NCBI RefSeq assembly: GCF_001953885.1
Contig: NZ_MQUS01000045.1
Span: 1-57,206 of the forward strand
From: Streptomyces sp. IMTB 2501
Lineage (GTDB): Bacteria; Actinomycetota; Actinomycetes; Streptomycetales; Streptomycetaceae
Length of the DNA stretch: 57,206 bases
Reading direction: 5' to 3'
Position 1 is the first letter of the stretch; the number at the start of each line of letters is the position of its first letter. A program made the translations under genes and the position numbers. Of the stretch, positions 43,021 to 51,638 are shown in pieces. The notes beneath the pieces are model-generated. The model did no database searches, was not told the origin of the DNA, and worked only from the letters and a program-made list of their open reading frames with translations.

Positions 43021-44492
43021 ATGTCCGTTGCCTCCGCCCGGCCCACCGAGGCCGGCAGATCCGTTCCGTCGCGGCCGGGTGCCGTGGTCGCGGTACTGGC
43101 CCTGGCCGGAATCACCGTGTCGCTGATGCAGACCCTGGTGATCCCGATCGTCCCGGAGCTGCCCTCCTATCTGCACGCCTCGGCATCCGACGCCGCCTGG
43201 GCGGTCACGGCCACCCTGCTGGCCGCCGCTGTCGCCACTCCGGTGGCGGGCAGGCTCGGCGACATGTTCGGCAAACGCCGCCTGCTGCTGGTCAGCCTGG
43301 TGCTACTGGTGGCCGGCTCGGTGGTGTGCGCGCTGAGTGACGCGCTGGTCCCGATGATCGTCGGCCGTGCTCTGCAGGGTCTCGCCGCGGCCGTGGTGCC
43401 GCTCGGCATCAGCATCATGCGCGACGAGCTTCCGCCGGAGCGGCTGGCCGGCTCGACGCGCTGATGAGCGCCTCACTCGGTGTCGGCGGTGCGCTCGGCC
43501 TGCCCGCGGCCGCGTTCCTCGCGGACCACTACGACTGGCACGTGCTGTTCTGGACCTCCGCCTCCCTCGGCGTCGTGGCCTTCGCCCTCGTCCTGGCCCT
43601 GGTACCGGAGTCCGGAGTCCGCACCGGTGGCCGCTTCGACCTCGTCGGGGCACTCGGCATGGCGGTCGGACTCGTCTCGCTGCTGCTCGCCGTCTCCAAG
43701 GGCGCCGACTGGGGCTGGGGCAGCGGCACCACCCTGGGGCTGTTCGCGCTCGCCGTCGTCACCCTCGTGGCCTGGGGCTTCTTCGAACTGCGCACGACGG
43801 CACCGCTGGTGGACCTGCGCACCACGATTCGCCGCCAGGTGCTCTTCACCAACCTGGCGTCCATCGCGTTCGGCTTCTCGATGTTCGCGATGTCGCTGGT
43901 CCTGCCGCAGTTGCTCCAGCTGCCCACCCAGACGGGCTACGGCCTCGGCAGGTCCATGCTCACCGTGGGGCTGGTCATGGCCCCGCAGGGTCTGGTGATG
44001 ATGGCCGTGGCGCCGGTGTCCGCCATGATCACCAAGTCCCGGGGCCCGAAGATCACACTGATGACCGGAGCGGTGATCGTCGCCGCCGGCTACGGCCTCG
44101 ACATCGTGCTCATGAGCGAGGTCTGGCAGCTGGTTCTGGTGTCCTGTGTCATCGGCGCGGGCGTCGGCTTCGCCTACGGCGCCATGCCGGCGCTGATCAT
44201 GGGGGCGGTCCCGCCCTCGGAGACGGCCGCCGCGAACAGCCTCAACACGCTGATGCGGTCCATCGGGACGTCGGTGGCAAGCGCGGTCACCGGGGTGATC
44301 CTCGCGCAGATGACGATCAGCCTCGGCGGGCACCCGCTGCCGTCCGAGAACGGCTTCAAGGTCGTCATGGCGATCGGCGCGAGCGCGGCGATTCTGGCCT
44401 TCGTCCTCGCCTCGTTCCTGCCCCGGGCCCGCCCGGCCGCACCGGCGCCGGCACCGGCGTCCACAGAGCCTTCGGCGGAGACGGTCGGCTGA
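43021..44492 (+). pseudogene. MFS drug exporter (DHA2 type) split by a frameshift
   Basis: The first frame (43021-43464, 147 residues) has four hydrophobic spans including VAGRLGDMFGKRRLLLV, the A-loop motif, and ends at LPPERLAGSTR. A second frame beginning at ATG 43464 continues exactly where the family should (MSASLGVGGALGLPAAAFLADHYDWHVLFW) with about ten more spans. One base is missing near 43456. The first stop overlaps the second ATG as TGATG, so restart could still yield two halves. Either a true lesion or a sequencing error. Confidence 0.8.
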
Positions 44493-45250
44493 AGCGGGCG
44501 GGACGGGGCCGAACGGGAGGAACCGTCCGGAGAGGCGGGCTTCCGGAAAGCCGGGCGGAGGCGTCCGGGAAGCGGGCTTCCGCGCGCCGCCTCTGCCACG
44601 GGAAGGCTCGCGCGGCCACGCCCCGGCCACAGTTCCGATTGCCAGTGCCCCGGCAGACGACGTGTACCCATCAAGGAGCAGCGTCCGGTGCGTGCTCCCC
44701 TTGCGCCGACCGGAAGCCGTACCCGATGGGCTGGACGTACGTGGGCTTCCGGCTAGTGCGGCGAGAGGACGTGCCGGGCGTCGCGACGGGGCGAACGTCG
44801 CCTGTTGGGGCACTGGCGCCCGGCGGCCACGGTTCCCGTCGCGCGGCGCCCAGTCCCTGCCTGGCGGCGGCCCCGGGCCGGGCGGCTCCCGGGCGCCGCA
44901 CCACCGCCCTGGCACCGCTCGGCCTCCCCCGTCCCGGCTGCCGGCCGACGTGGGCCGCCCTGGCCGCCAGTGACCCGCTCCGGGCGGCGCGCCCGCCGGG
45001 GCAACGGCACTGGCCCGCTCCAAGCGGCACCCTCGCCGCTACGACGGCCTTGATCCGCCACCCCCTCATCACGGTCCCGGACGTTCGGACGCCGCCGCCC
45101 CCGCGACGGAAGCCCGTGCGCGCCGCTCGGTGTGCGAAGCCGGCCGCCGTGCGCGCCCGTCCGCGCCCGGCAGCGGCGGCGCGGGCCCGTTCAGGGGAAC
45201 CCGTGGCCGATGGTGCGTGAGGGTGCCGGGTGTGGTCGAGATCTTCAGCC
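44493..45250. other. Gene-free region around repeat copy 4
   Basis: 758 bp between the MFS gene and the DNA ligase. Apart from repeat copy 4 (44642-44816) neither strand shows a recognisable product. Open frames are G/C-rich shadows. Confidence 0.45.
44642..44816 (+). mobile_element. MITE-like repeat element, copy 4
   Basis: 175 bp in the same orientation as copy 1, bounded by CCAG and CTGG rather than CTAG. It keeps GCGTCGCGACGGGGCGAACG and CGCCTGTTGGGGCACTGG at its right side. It lies in an intergenic position. Confidence 0.7.
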
Positions 45251-46240
45251 GTGACCGCCGTACCCCTGCCGCTCATCGCGCCGATGCTCGCCACTCCCGG
45301 CACCTTGCCGCCCGCCGCCCAGGACGAGCGGTGGGCGTACGAGACCAAGCAGGACGGCCAGCGGGTGATGGTCTATCTGCCGGGCGACGGCAGCGTGCTG
45401 CTGCGTGCCCGCTCGGGCGAGGACATCACCGCGGCCTATCCCGAACTGGCGCCGCTCGCGGGCGCGCTGGGCACCACACCCGCCGTGCTGGACGGCGAGG
45501 TGCTGGCTCTGGACGAACAGGGCCGGGCCGACTTCCAGTTGCTGCAGAGCCGTATGGGCCTCGCGCACGCCCCCGCACGGGCGGCGCGCCGGGCCACCCG
45601 GGTGCCGGTGCACCTGGTGCTGTTCGACGTGCCCTACCTGAAGGAGTCCCTGCTACGGCTGCCGTACGTACGGCGGCGGGCCCTGCTGACGAAGCTGGGC
45701 CTGGCCGGGCCGTACTGGTCGACACCGGGTGCCGTGACCGGGCACGGCGCCGAGGCGCTCGCCGCGACCAGGGAGCACGGACTGGAGGGCCTGGTGTGCA
45801 AACGGCTGGACTCGGTGTACGAGCCCGGCGTGCGCTCCCGCGCCTGGATCAAGATCCGGAACATGCGTGCCGAGGACGTGGTCGTCGGCGGCTGGCTGCC
45901 GGGCAGGGGACGGCTGAGCGGGCTGCCCGGCGCTCTCCTGGTCGGTCAGCGCGACGCCCGTGGCCGGCTGCGGTACGTCGGCGGGGTGGGCACCGGCTGG
46001 AGCGAGGCGGAGCGGGCCGAACTGGCCCGGCTGCTGGCGGCCGCCGCGAGCGACCGGTGCCCCTTCGACCCGGCGCCCCGGATCCCGGACGCCCGCTGGG
46101 TGCTGCCCCGGCTGGTGGGAGAGGTCAGCTACAGCACCCGTACCCGGGCCGGACTGCTGCGCCAGCCGTCCTGGCTGCGACTGCGCCCGGATCTGGCACC
46201 GGAGGAGTCGGCGGCCGACCTGCCCGAGGGCCTCGGGTGA
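45251..46240 (+). CDS. ATP-dependent DNA ligase
   Basis: 329 residues with the nucleotidyltransferase motifs: YETKQDGQRVMVY carries the adenylated lysine (KxDGxR, near residue 36), LDGEVLALDE is motif III, LEGLVCKRLDSVYEPG is motif IV, and RSRAWIKIRNM is motif V. A short C-terminal OB fold follows. This size fits the LigC-type ligases of actinobacteria used in repair. GTG 45251 is chosen from length; a GTG at 45230 is also in frame. The isolated LigD-type phosphoesterase at 31073 may act in a related repair path. Confidence 0.88.
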   Translation: MTAVPLPLIAPMLATPGTLPPAAQDERWAYETKQDGQRVMVYLPGDGSVLLRARSGEDITAAYPELAPLAGALGTTPAVLDGEVLALDEQGRADFQLLQSRMGLAHAPARAARRATRVPVHLVLFDVPYLKESLLRLPYVRRRALLTKLGLAGPYWSTPGAVTGHGAEALAATREHGLEGLVCKRLDSVYEPGVRSRAWIKIRNMRAEDVVVGGWLPGRGRLSGLPGALLVGQRDARGRLRYVGGVGTGWSEAERAELARLLAAAASDRCPFDPAPRIPDARWVLPRLVGEVSYSTRTRAGLLRQPSWLRLRPDLAPEESAADLPEGLG

Positions 46241-46276
46241 GACCGGGCCGTCGAGCCCGGCTCCGGTGACGGGGTC

Positions 46277-46282
46277 TATCGT
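46277..46282 (+). promoter_or_regulatory. -10 element of a probable leaderless transcript
   Basis: TATCGT (TAnnnT) ends six bases before the ATG at 46289, and no ribosome site precedes that ATG. Confidence 0.45.
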
Positions 46283-46288
46283 GTGCGC

Positions 46289-47224
46289 ATGCCGGTTCCC
46301 GAACTGATCCGTATCGTCTCCCGCGACTCCCCCATGGCCCTGGCCCAAGTCGAGCGGGTCCGCGCCGAGTTGGCCGTACTGCACCCGGGGGTGCGCACCG
46401 AGGTGGTTCCGGTGAAGACCACCGGCGACAAGTGGCTCGGCGATCTGTCCAAGGTCGAGGGCAAGGGGGCGTTCACCAAGGAGGTGGACGCGGCCCTGCT
46501 GGCCGGGGAGGCCGATCTCGCGGTGCACTGCGTCAAGGACGTGCCCGCCGACCGGCCGCTGCCCGCCGGGACGGTGTTCGCAGCGTTCCTGAAGCGGGAC
46601 GACATCCGTGACGCCCTGATTCACCCGGACGGCCTCACCCTGGACGAACTGCCGGCCGGCACCCGGATCGGCACCTCCTCGGTACGCCGGGTGGCCCAAC
46701 TGGCGGCCACGCACCCGCACCTGGACTGCGTGCCGTTCCGTGGCAACGCCAACCGCCGGCTGCAGAAGCTGGCCGAGGGCGAGGCGGACGCGCTGCTGCT
46801 GGCTGTGTCGGGTCTGGAGCGGATCGGCCGGACGGACGTGATCAGCGAGGTGCTGTCGACGGAGACGATGATGCCGCCGATCGGCGCGGGCATCCTCGCG
46901 CTGCAGTGCCGTGAGGACGACACCGAGCTGATCGACACCGTCAGCGGGCTCGGCCACCCGGACACCCATCGCGAGGCGATGGCCGAGCGGATGTTCCTGC
47001 ACGTGCTGCAGGGGCACTGCAACAGCCCCATCGCCGGCTACGCGCGCGTGGACCGCGGCGGGGAACTGTCCCTGCGGGCCTGTGTGTTCACCCCGGACGG
47101 CAAGACCCGGCTGAACGCCCACGAGTGGGCGGGCCGGCTCGATCCCGCCACTCTCGGCACGTCGGTCGCGGTGGCGCTGCTGCGGCAGGGAGCCCGGGAG
47201 ATCATCGACGGCATCCCGCACTGA
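46289..47224 (+). CDS. hemC: Hydroxymethylbilane synthase, divergent paralog type
   Basis: 311 residues. Family features: VHCVKDVP with the catalytic Asp84 (usual HSxKDxP; Ser is Cys here), RIGTSSVRR, VPFRGNANRRL and LQGHCNSPIAGY with Cys244, the dipyrromethane attachment residue (usual GGC is GHC). The N-terminal GTRxSxLAL motif reads VSRDSPMAL. The enzyme joins four porphobilinogens for heme and cobalamin. It is not next to hemA, hemB or hemD, and the changed motifs suggest a second copy with altered properties. Confidence 0.85.
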   Translation: MPVPELIRIVSRDSPMALAQVERVRAELAVLHPGVRTEVVPVKTTGDKWLGDLSKVEGKGAFTKEVDAALLAGEADLAVHCVKDVPADRPLPAGTVFAAFLKRDDIRDALIHPDGLTLDELPAGTRIGTSSVRRVAQLAATHPHLDCVPFRGNANRRLQKLAEGEADALLLAVSGLERIGRTDVISEVLSTETMMPPIGAGILALQCREDDTELIDTVSGLGHPDTHREAMAERMFLHVLQGHCNSPIAGYARVDRGGELSLRACVFTPDGKTRLNAHEWAGRLDPATLGTSVAVALLRQGAREIIDGIPH

Positions 47225-47258
47225 CCCGCCGGCCGCGTACGGCGCCCCGGCACCGGTT

Positions 47259-47291
47259 GTACGGCGCGCAGCCGCGACGCGTGCGCCGTAC
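47259..47291. terminator. Hairpin between convergent genes
   Basis: GTACGGCGC (47259-47267) and its complement (47283-47291) form a 9-bp stem between the hemC-type gene and a convergent hypothetical gene. Confidence 0.5.
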
Positions 47292-47298
47292 GACCGCG

Positions 47299-47823
47299 TC
47301 AGGCGGAGCCGGGCTCCGTCTGGTCCCGCAGGAAGGCGCTGACCTGGTGGGCGAGGCTGCCCTGCCCGGCGGCCGTGGGGGCCGCCGCCGGGGTCGCCTC
47401 CAGGACGCCGATGCCGCCGGTCCACAGCCGGCGGTCGGCCCACTCCTCCTCCACCCGCAGCTGCACCTGCACATCCACGTGGCTCAGGGCGGCCTCGGGG
47501 GCGGCGGCGTAGACCACGGCGGTGGCCCGGCGCAGCGGGTAGACGTCGAAGCCCTCGATGAACTGGGAGTTGCGCCAGTCGATGAACGCGCCCTCGCCGT
47601 CCGGGCCGACACGGACGTCGATCTGGCCGTCCTCCAGGTGGATGCCGTAGTGCCGCGCGCCGCGGTTCTCGACGGTCACGCGGACACTGAAGTACGTCAG
47701 GCCGACGGCGGCGTCATCGCGTCCGCGCGGCGGCTCGGCGGCCTCCAGGCGGTGGACGCGGACCCGCAGACCGGCATGCTCGTCGTACTCGTGCCAGTCC
47801 CCGACCACGTTCGGCTCGTACAC
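47299..47823 (-). CDS. Conserved hypothetical protein, beta-rich
   Basis: 174 residues with alternating hydrophobic strands: GLRVRVHRLEAAEPP, TYFSVRVTVENRGARHYGIHLEDG (an immunoglobulin-like DUF4352-type pattern) and FDVYPLRRATAVVYAAAPE. There is no signal peptide. Function unknown. GTG 47823 with GAGAGGGG upstream. It is convergent with the hemC-type gene. Confidence 0.65.
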   Translation of the reverse strand: MYEPNVVGDWHEYDEHAGLRVRVHRLEAAEPPRGRDDAAVGLTYFSVRVTVENRGARHYGIHLEDGQIDVRVGPDGEGAFIDWRNSQFIEGFDVYPLRRATAVVYAAAPEAALSHVDVQVQLRVEEEWADRRLWTGGIGVLEATPAAAPTAAGQGSLAHQVSAFLRDQTEPGSA

Positions 47824-48012
47824 AGTGCCCCTCTCGACCTTCGAGAGCTGCTGTCTATCTGTGCGCCGAGCGCACTGTCAAATGAGCAGAATGCGCTATG
47901 GCCAGGGGGTTCGCCCGCTTTGATCGCTGATCAAGCGCTGCCCAGGAAGGATGCGTGCACGGCGCTTCGCGCGCGGTACGCGCGCGTGCCGCACATCACG
48001 TCCGGGGCAAGA

Positions 48013-48873
48013 TCAGCGGGCCAGGCGGCCGAGCAGTGAGGAGGCCGCGGTGATGCCGAGCGCGGCGGCCACCAGCAGGACGGCGAAGTCGGTGCCGAGA
48101 TGCGCGGGCGTGCCGAGCAGCAGGCCGCGCAGCGCGTCGACTTGATAGCTCAGCGGGTTGACCTTGCTGACGGCCTGCAGCCAGCCCGGCATCACCGAGA
48201 CGGGGTACAGGGCGTTGGAGCCGAAGAACAGCGGCATGGTGATCGCCTGCCCGAAGCCCATCAGCCGGTCGCGGCTGAGGACGATGCCCGCGGTGGTCAT
48301 CGACAGACAGGAGAAGAAGACGGAGGCGAGGACCACGGCGACGGCGACGCCGAGCAGCTTCAGCGGGTTCCAGGTGAGGGCCACGCCGAGGACGGCGGCG
48401 ATGACGATGACGACGATCGCCTGGATCAGCGACTTCACTCCGGCGGCGAACGCCTTGCCGGTGATCAGTGCGGAGCGCGGGGTCGGGGTGACGAGGAGCT
48501 TGTTCAGGATGCCCGCGTCGCGTTCCCAGATGATCTGGATGCCGTAGAAGATCGCGATGAACATCGCCGACTGGGCGATGATGCCGGGCGCCATGAAGTC
48601 GATGTACGGGACACCGCCGGTGGGTATCGCCCGGATCCGGGTGAACGTCTGGCCGAAGATCAGCAGCCACAGGGCGGGCTGGACCGCGCGGGTGTACAGC
48701 TCGGTCCGGTCGTGCCGCAGCTTCTGCAGTTCCACGGCGCACATGGCGACGACCCGGGCGGGCAGCAGCCGCCAGCCTGCGCGTGGGACGGGCGGGCTGA
48801 GCAGCAGGTCGATACCGCTGCCGGGGGTGTGGTCAGCCGACGCGGCGCGCGGTGCGGCGGGTGCTGCGGACAT
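48013..48873 (-). CDS. ABC-2 type transporter permease
   Basis: 286 residues with six hydrophobic spans typical of DrrB-like ABC-2 permeases. The features are RTELYTRAVQPALWLLIFGQ near the first span, GVPYIDFMAPGIIAQSAMF, RDAGILNKLLVTPTPRSALITGK and NALYPVSVMPGWLQAVSKVNPLSYQVDALR. It works with the overlapping ATPase to export a hydrophobic compound. ATG 48873 lies inside the ATPase gene (41-bp overlap), indicating coupling. Third gene of the MarR-ATPase-permease operon. Confidence 0.9.
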   Translation of the reverse strand: MSAAPAAPRAASADHTPGSGIDLLLSPPVPRAGWRLLPARVVAMCAVELQKLRHDRTELYTRAVQPALWLLIFGQTFTRIRAIPTGGVPYIDFMAPGIIAQSAMFIAIFYGIQIIWERDAGILNKLLVTPTPRSALITGKAFAAGVKSLIQAIVVIVIAAVLGVALTWNPLKLLGVAVAVVLASVFFSCLSMTTAGIVLSRDRLMGFGQAITMPLFFGSNALYPVSVMPGWLQAVSKVNPLSYQVDALRGLLLGTPAHLGTDFAVLLVAAALGITAASSLLGRLAR

Positions 48874-50020
48874 CGCGGAAACCTCCTGCGGAGTTGTCGT
48901 CGAGGCCGCTGCCGGCGACGTCGCGGAAGACGTCCTCCAGCGTGGGCAGGGCGTCGGCGCCCTGGCGTTCGGCCAGGCTCCGGCGCAGCTCGACGGGGGT
49001 GCCGAGGGCGCGGATACGGCCGCGGTGCATCAGGCCGATGCGGTCGCAGTACTGGTCGGCCTCGTCCATGTAGTGGGTGGTGAAGAGGACGGTCATGCCG
49101 GTGGCCGCACGGATGGCGTTGATGTGCTCCCAGACGCCGGTGCGGGCGATCGGGTCCAGGCCGATGGTGGGCTCGTCCAGGATCAGCAGCCGGGGGGCGC
49201 TGACCAGGGCCTGGGCGAGTTCGAGGCGGCGGACCATACCGCCCGAGTAGGTGCCGGCGAGCCGGTCGGCGGCATGGGCGAGATCGACGGCGGCCAGCGC
49301 CTGGGCAACCCGTGCGGCGCGCTCGCGGCGGGGCACATCGAAGACGCGAGCGAACAGGGCGACGTTCTCCCGGCCGGTGAGCCCGCTGTCGGCGGACAGC
49401 TGCTGCGGGACGTAACCGAGCAGCCGGCGCACCGCCATGCGTTCCCTGGCGGCGTCGTGCCCGAAGACGCGGACCGTGCCGGTGGGGACGGGCAACAGGG
49501 TGGTGATGCAGCGGATGGCGGTGGTCTTGCCGGCCCCGTTCGGCCCGAGCAGCCCGAACACCTCACCCTCGCGGACATCGAGGTCGAGGCCGTCGACGGC
49601 GTTAGTGTCCCCGAAGGCGTAGACAAGCCGGGCACAGCTGACGGCCTCGGCGAAGGCTCCGACCTCATCGGTGGTGCCAGGGGATGCGACGGAGACGCCG
49701 ACGGTGTCGGCCGTACGCACGACTTCGGCAGGTGCGCCGGGGGGCGAGGCGGTACCTGCGGGCTCGGCGGATGCGCCGGGAGCCGAGACAGCGCCTGCAC
49801 GCTCGGCGGATGCATCGACAGTCGAGAAGGTACCCGCAGGCTCGGCAGATGCATCAGGAGCCGAGACAGTACCCGCACGCTCGGCGGATGCATCGACAGT
49901 CGAGGCGGTGCCCGCGGCCTCGGTGGATGTGTCGGGAGTCGCGGTGGTGTCTGGCGGTGCGCCGGGCCTGTCGGTGGGGTCGGCGGTGTCGCCCGGGGTG
50001 TCGGCGGTGTCCCTCGTCAT
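48833..50020 (-). CDS. ABC transporter ATP-binding protein (DrrA type) with repeat N-terminus
   Basis: 395 residues. Residues 1-110 are a low-complexity extension with five 13-residue repeats (AGTxSxxDASAEx). The ATPase core follows: Walker A GLLGPNGAGKTTAI (about 150), Q-loop GYVPQQ, signature YSGGMVRRLELAQALV, Walker B LLILDEPTIGLDP and H-loop TTHYMDEADQY. It powers the ABC-2 permease. ATG 50020 has GGAGG upstream. Ordinary DrrA-type proteins lack such an extension, which may be a flexible linker or an anchor. Confidence 0.9.
   Translation of the reverse strand: MTRDTADTPGDTADPTDRPGAPPDTTATPDTSTEAAGTASTVDASAERAGTVSAPDASAEPAGTFSTVDASAERAGAVSAPGASAEPAGTASPPGAPAEVVRTADTVGVSVASPGTTDEVGAFAEAVSCARLVYAFGDTNAVDGLDLDVREGEVFGLLGPNGAGKTTAIRCITTLLPVPTGTVRVFGHDAARERMAVRRLLGYVPQQLSADSGLTGRENVALFARVFDVPRRERAARVAQALAAVDLAHAADRLAGTYSGGMVRRLELAQALVSAPRLLILDEPTIGLDPIARTGVWEHINAIRAATGMTVLFTTHYMDEADQYCDRIGLMHRGRIRALGTPVELRRSLAERQGADALPTLEDVFRDVAGSGLDDNSAGGFRDVRSTRRTARRVG
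49721..49915. repeat. 39-bp tandem repeat in the ATPase gene
   Basis: Five in-frame 39-bp units coding AGTxSxxDASAEx, alternating between an R-ended and a P-ended version, so the higher-order unit is 78 bp. The repeat lies in the N-terminal extension only. Confidence 0.75.
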
Positions 50021-50074
50021 GATGTCTGGACCTCCGTCACGGTGTGTGGACCTCCGCATGATCGTCGGCCTCCG

Positions 50075-50530
50075 TCATCCGTCCCCGGCCTCCTCGTGCA
50101 GGCCGGCGGCCAGCGCGCGCAGGGCCGGCAGGGCCGCGCGCAGGGCCTCCTGGTCGGCCTCGTCGAGCCGGGACACATGCCGGACGACCAGTTCGGCCCG
50201 GCGTCGCCGCCAGTCGCCGAGCCGCTTCTCGGCGGCCTCGGTCAGCCGCAGCCGCGCGGCGCGCCGGTCGGCGGGGTTGGTCTCGCGGAGCAGGAACCCG
50301 TCCCGGACGAGCTGGTTGACCAGGGTCGACACGGAGTTGCTCGCCAGGTGCAGCGCCCTCGCCGCGTCCGAGATGCCGATGCCGGGCCGGGACTCGACCA
50401 GCCGCAGCAGCTCGACCTCGGCACCGCGCAGGCGGGGCATCGTCGTCCCGCCGCGCAGCCGCCGCCGGATCAGCCGCTGGATGCGTACCAGCGTGTCCGC
50501 CAGCTCTTCCGAGAGGGTCTCGGGTTCCAC
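50075..50530 (-). CDS. MarR-family transcriptional regulator
   Basis: 151 residues with the winged-helix fold: RLRGAEVELLRLVESRPGIGISDAARALHLASNSVSTLVNQLVRDGFLLRETNPADRRAARLRLTEAA, the DxRxxxLxLT wing being NPADRRAARLRLT. GTG 50530 is adjacent to its operator. It probably represses its own operon with the downstream ABC exporter until a drug-like ligand binds. Confidence 0.9.
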   Translation of the reverse strand: MEPETLSEELADTLVRIQRLIRRRLRGGTTMPRLRGAEVELLRLVESRPGIGISDAARALHLASNSVSTLVNQLVRDGFLLRETNPADRRAARLRLTEAAEKRLGDWRRRRAELVVRHVSRLDEADQEALRAALPALRALAAGLHEEAGDG

Positions 50531-50538
50531 ACAAGAAG

Positions 50539-50561
50539 ATTACTTCTGCTACAGAGGTAAT
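50539..50561. promoter_or_regulatory. MarR-type operator
   Basis: ATTACTTCTG, 3-bp spacer, CAGAGGTAAT: 10-bp arms with one mismatch, beginning 9 bp before the MarR start. This is typical of an autorepressing MarR site. Confidence 0.65.
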
Positions 50562-50614
50562 GCCCGCCAAGCGCAGGTCAAGAGCGGCCGCACACTTCCC
50601 GATTTCGCCTGTTT

Positions 50615-50640
50615 GTTTGGTGATGTCCGTTAGCGGGAAA
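50615..50640 (+). promoter_or_regulatory. Possible SigB-type promoter
   Basis: GTTT (50615) and GGGAAA (50635), spaced by 16 bases, partly match the GTTT / GGGTAT pattern of Streptomyces SigB-family promoters. Autoregulation of the sigma gene would fit, but the match is weak. Confidence 0.25.
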
Positions 50641-50775
50641 ACGCACAGCAGTGCTTCGGACCGGAGGCACGCCCGTGGGAGCCGGCCCCGTCGGCCGTCC
50701 CAAAGCCCGTACCTGGTCCGAGCGCACCTCCCACGGTGTCTGTTCATCCAGCACCTGTTGAGAGAGGTGCGCACC

Positions 50776-51567
50776 ATGCGTGTCACCGGCAGCACAAAAC
50801 CCCACCCGCACGACGACGCCCCCGACACCGAAAAGTCCTTCGAGCTGCTCGCACGGCTGCCCGACGGCCCAAAGCGGCGGGCACTGCGGGACGAACTGGT
50901 CCGGCTGTGGCTGCCCATGGCCGAGCGGATCGCCGTGCGGTTCCGCGGCCGCGGGGAGGCACTGGAGGACCTGTACCAGGTGGCCGCCCTCGGTCTGGTC
51001 AAGGCCGTCGACCACTACGACCCGGAGCGCGGCCGCGCCTTCGAGGCGTACGCCGTGCCCACCGTCACCGGTGAGATCAAGCGCCACTTCCGCGACCACA
51101 TGTGGACCCTGCACGTGCCCCGCCGGGTGCAGGACCTGCGCAACCGGGTCCGCTCCGCCGCGAAGGAACTGGCCCAGAGCACCCCGGGGCGCCCACCCAC
51201 CGTGGCGGAGATCGCCGCCCACACGCGGCTCAGCGAGGACGAGGTGCGCACCGGCATGGAGGCGCTGGAATGCTTCTCCGCGCTGTCCCTGGACGCCGAG
51301 GTGGCCGGCAGCGACGGCTACGCCCTCGGGGACTCGCTCGGCGACTCCGACCCCGGTTACGACCTGGTGGTCGACCGGGCCGCCGTCAGGCCGTGTCTCG
51401 CGGCGCTGCCGGAACGCGAGCGCACCATCCTCTATCTGCGGTTCTTCGGCGGGATGACGCAGAGCAGGATCGCCCAGCAACTCGGCATATCGCAGATGCA
51501 CGTCTCCCGGCTGCTCACCGGTTGCTTCGACCGGCTGCGCGACGAACTGCTCGCCGAGGTCCGCTGA
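50776..51567 (+). CDS. RNA polymerase sigma factor, SigB/SigF/SigG family
   Basis: 263 residues. Region 2 is seen in LWLPMAERIAVRFRGRGEALEDLYQVAALGLVKAVDHYDPERGRAFEAYAVPTVTGEIKRHFRDHMW, region 3 in RVRSAAKELAQSTPGRPPTVAEIAAHT, and region 4 in LPERERTILYLRFFGGMTQSRIAQQLGISQMHVSRLL. This matches the stress/developmental sigma group controlled by partner switching. The two SpoIIE-type phosphatases in this window could act in such circuits. ATG 50776 follows AGAGG. Confidence 0.92.
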   Translation: MRVTGSTKPHPHDDAPDTEKSFELLARLPDGPKRRALRDELVRLWLPMAERIAVRFRGRGEALEDLYQVAALGLVKAVDHYDPERGRAFEAYAVPTVTGEIKRHFRDHMWTLHVPRRVQDLRNRVRSAAKELAQSTPGRPPTVAEIAAHTRLSEDEVRTGMEALECFSALSLDAEVAGSDGYALGDSLGDSDPGYDLVVDRAAVRPCLAALPERERTILYLRFFGGMTQSRIAQQLGISQMHVSRLLTGCFDRLRDELLAEVR

Positions 51568-51638
51568 ATCTTCCGGCCCCCTGCGCCCCGGCCGGACCCA
51601 GCAGCGCGATCGGCTCCGCCAGGCTCCGCGGCCGCGAC

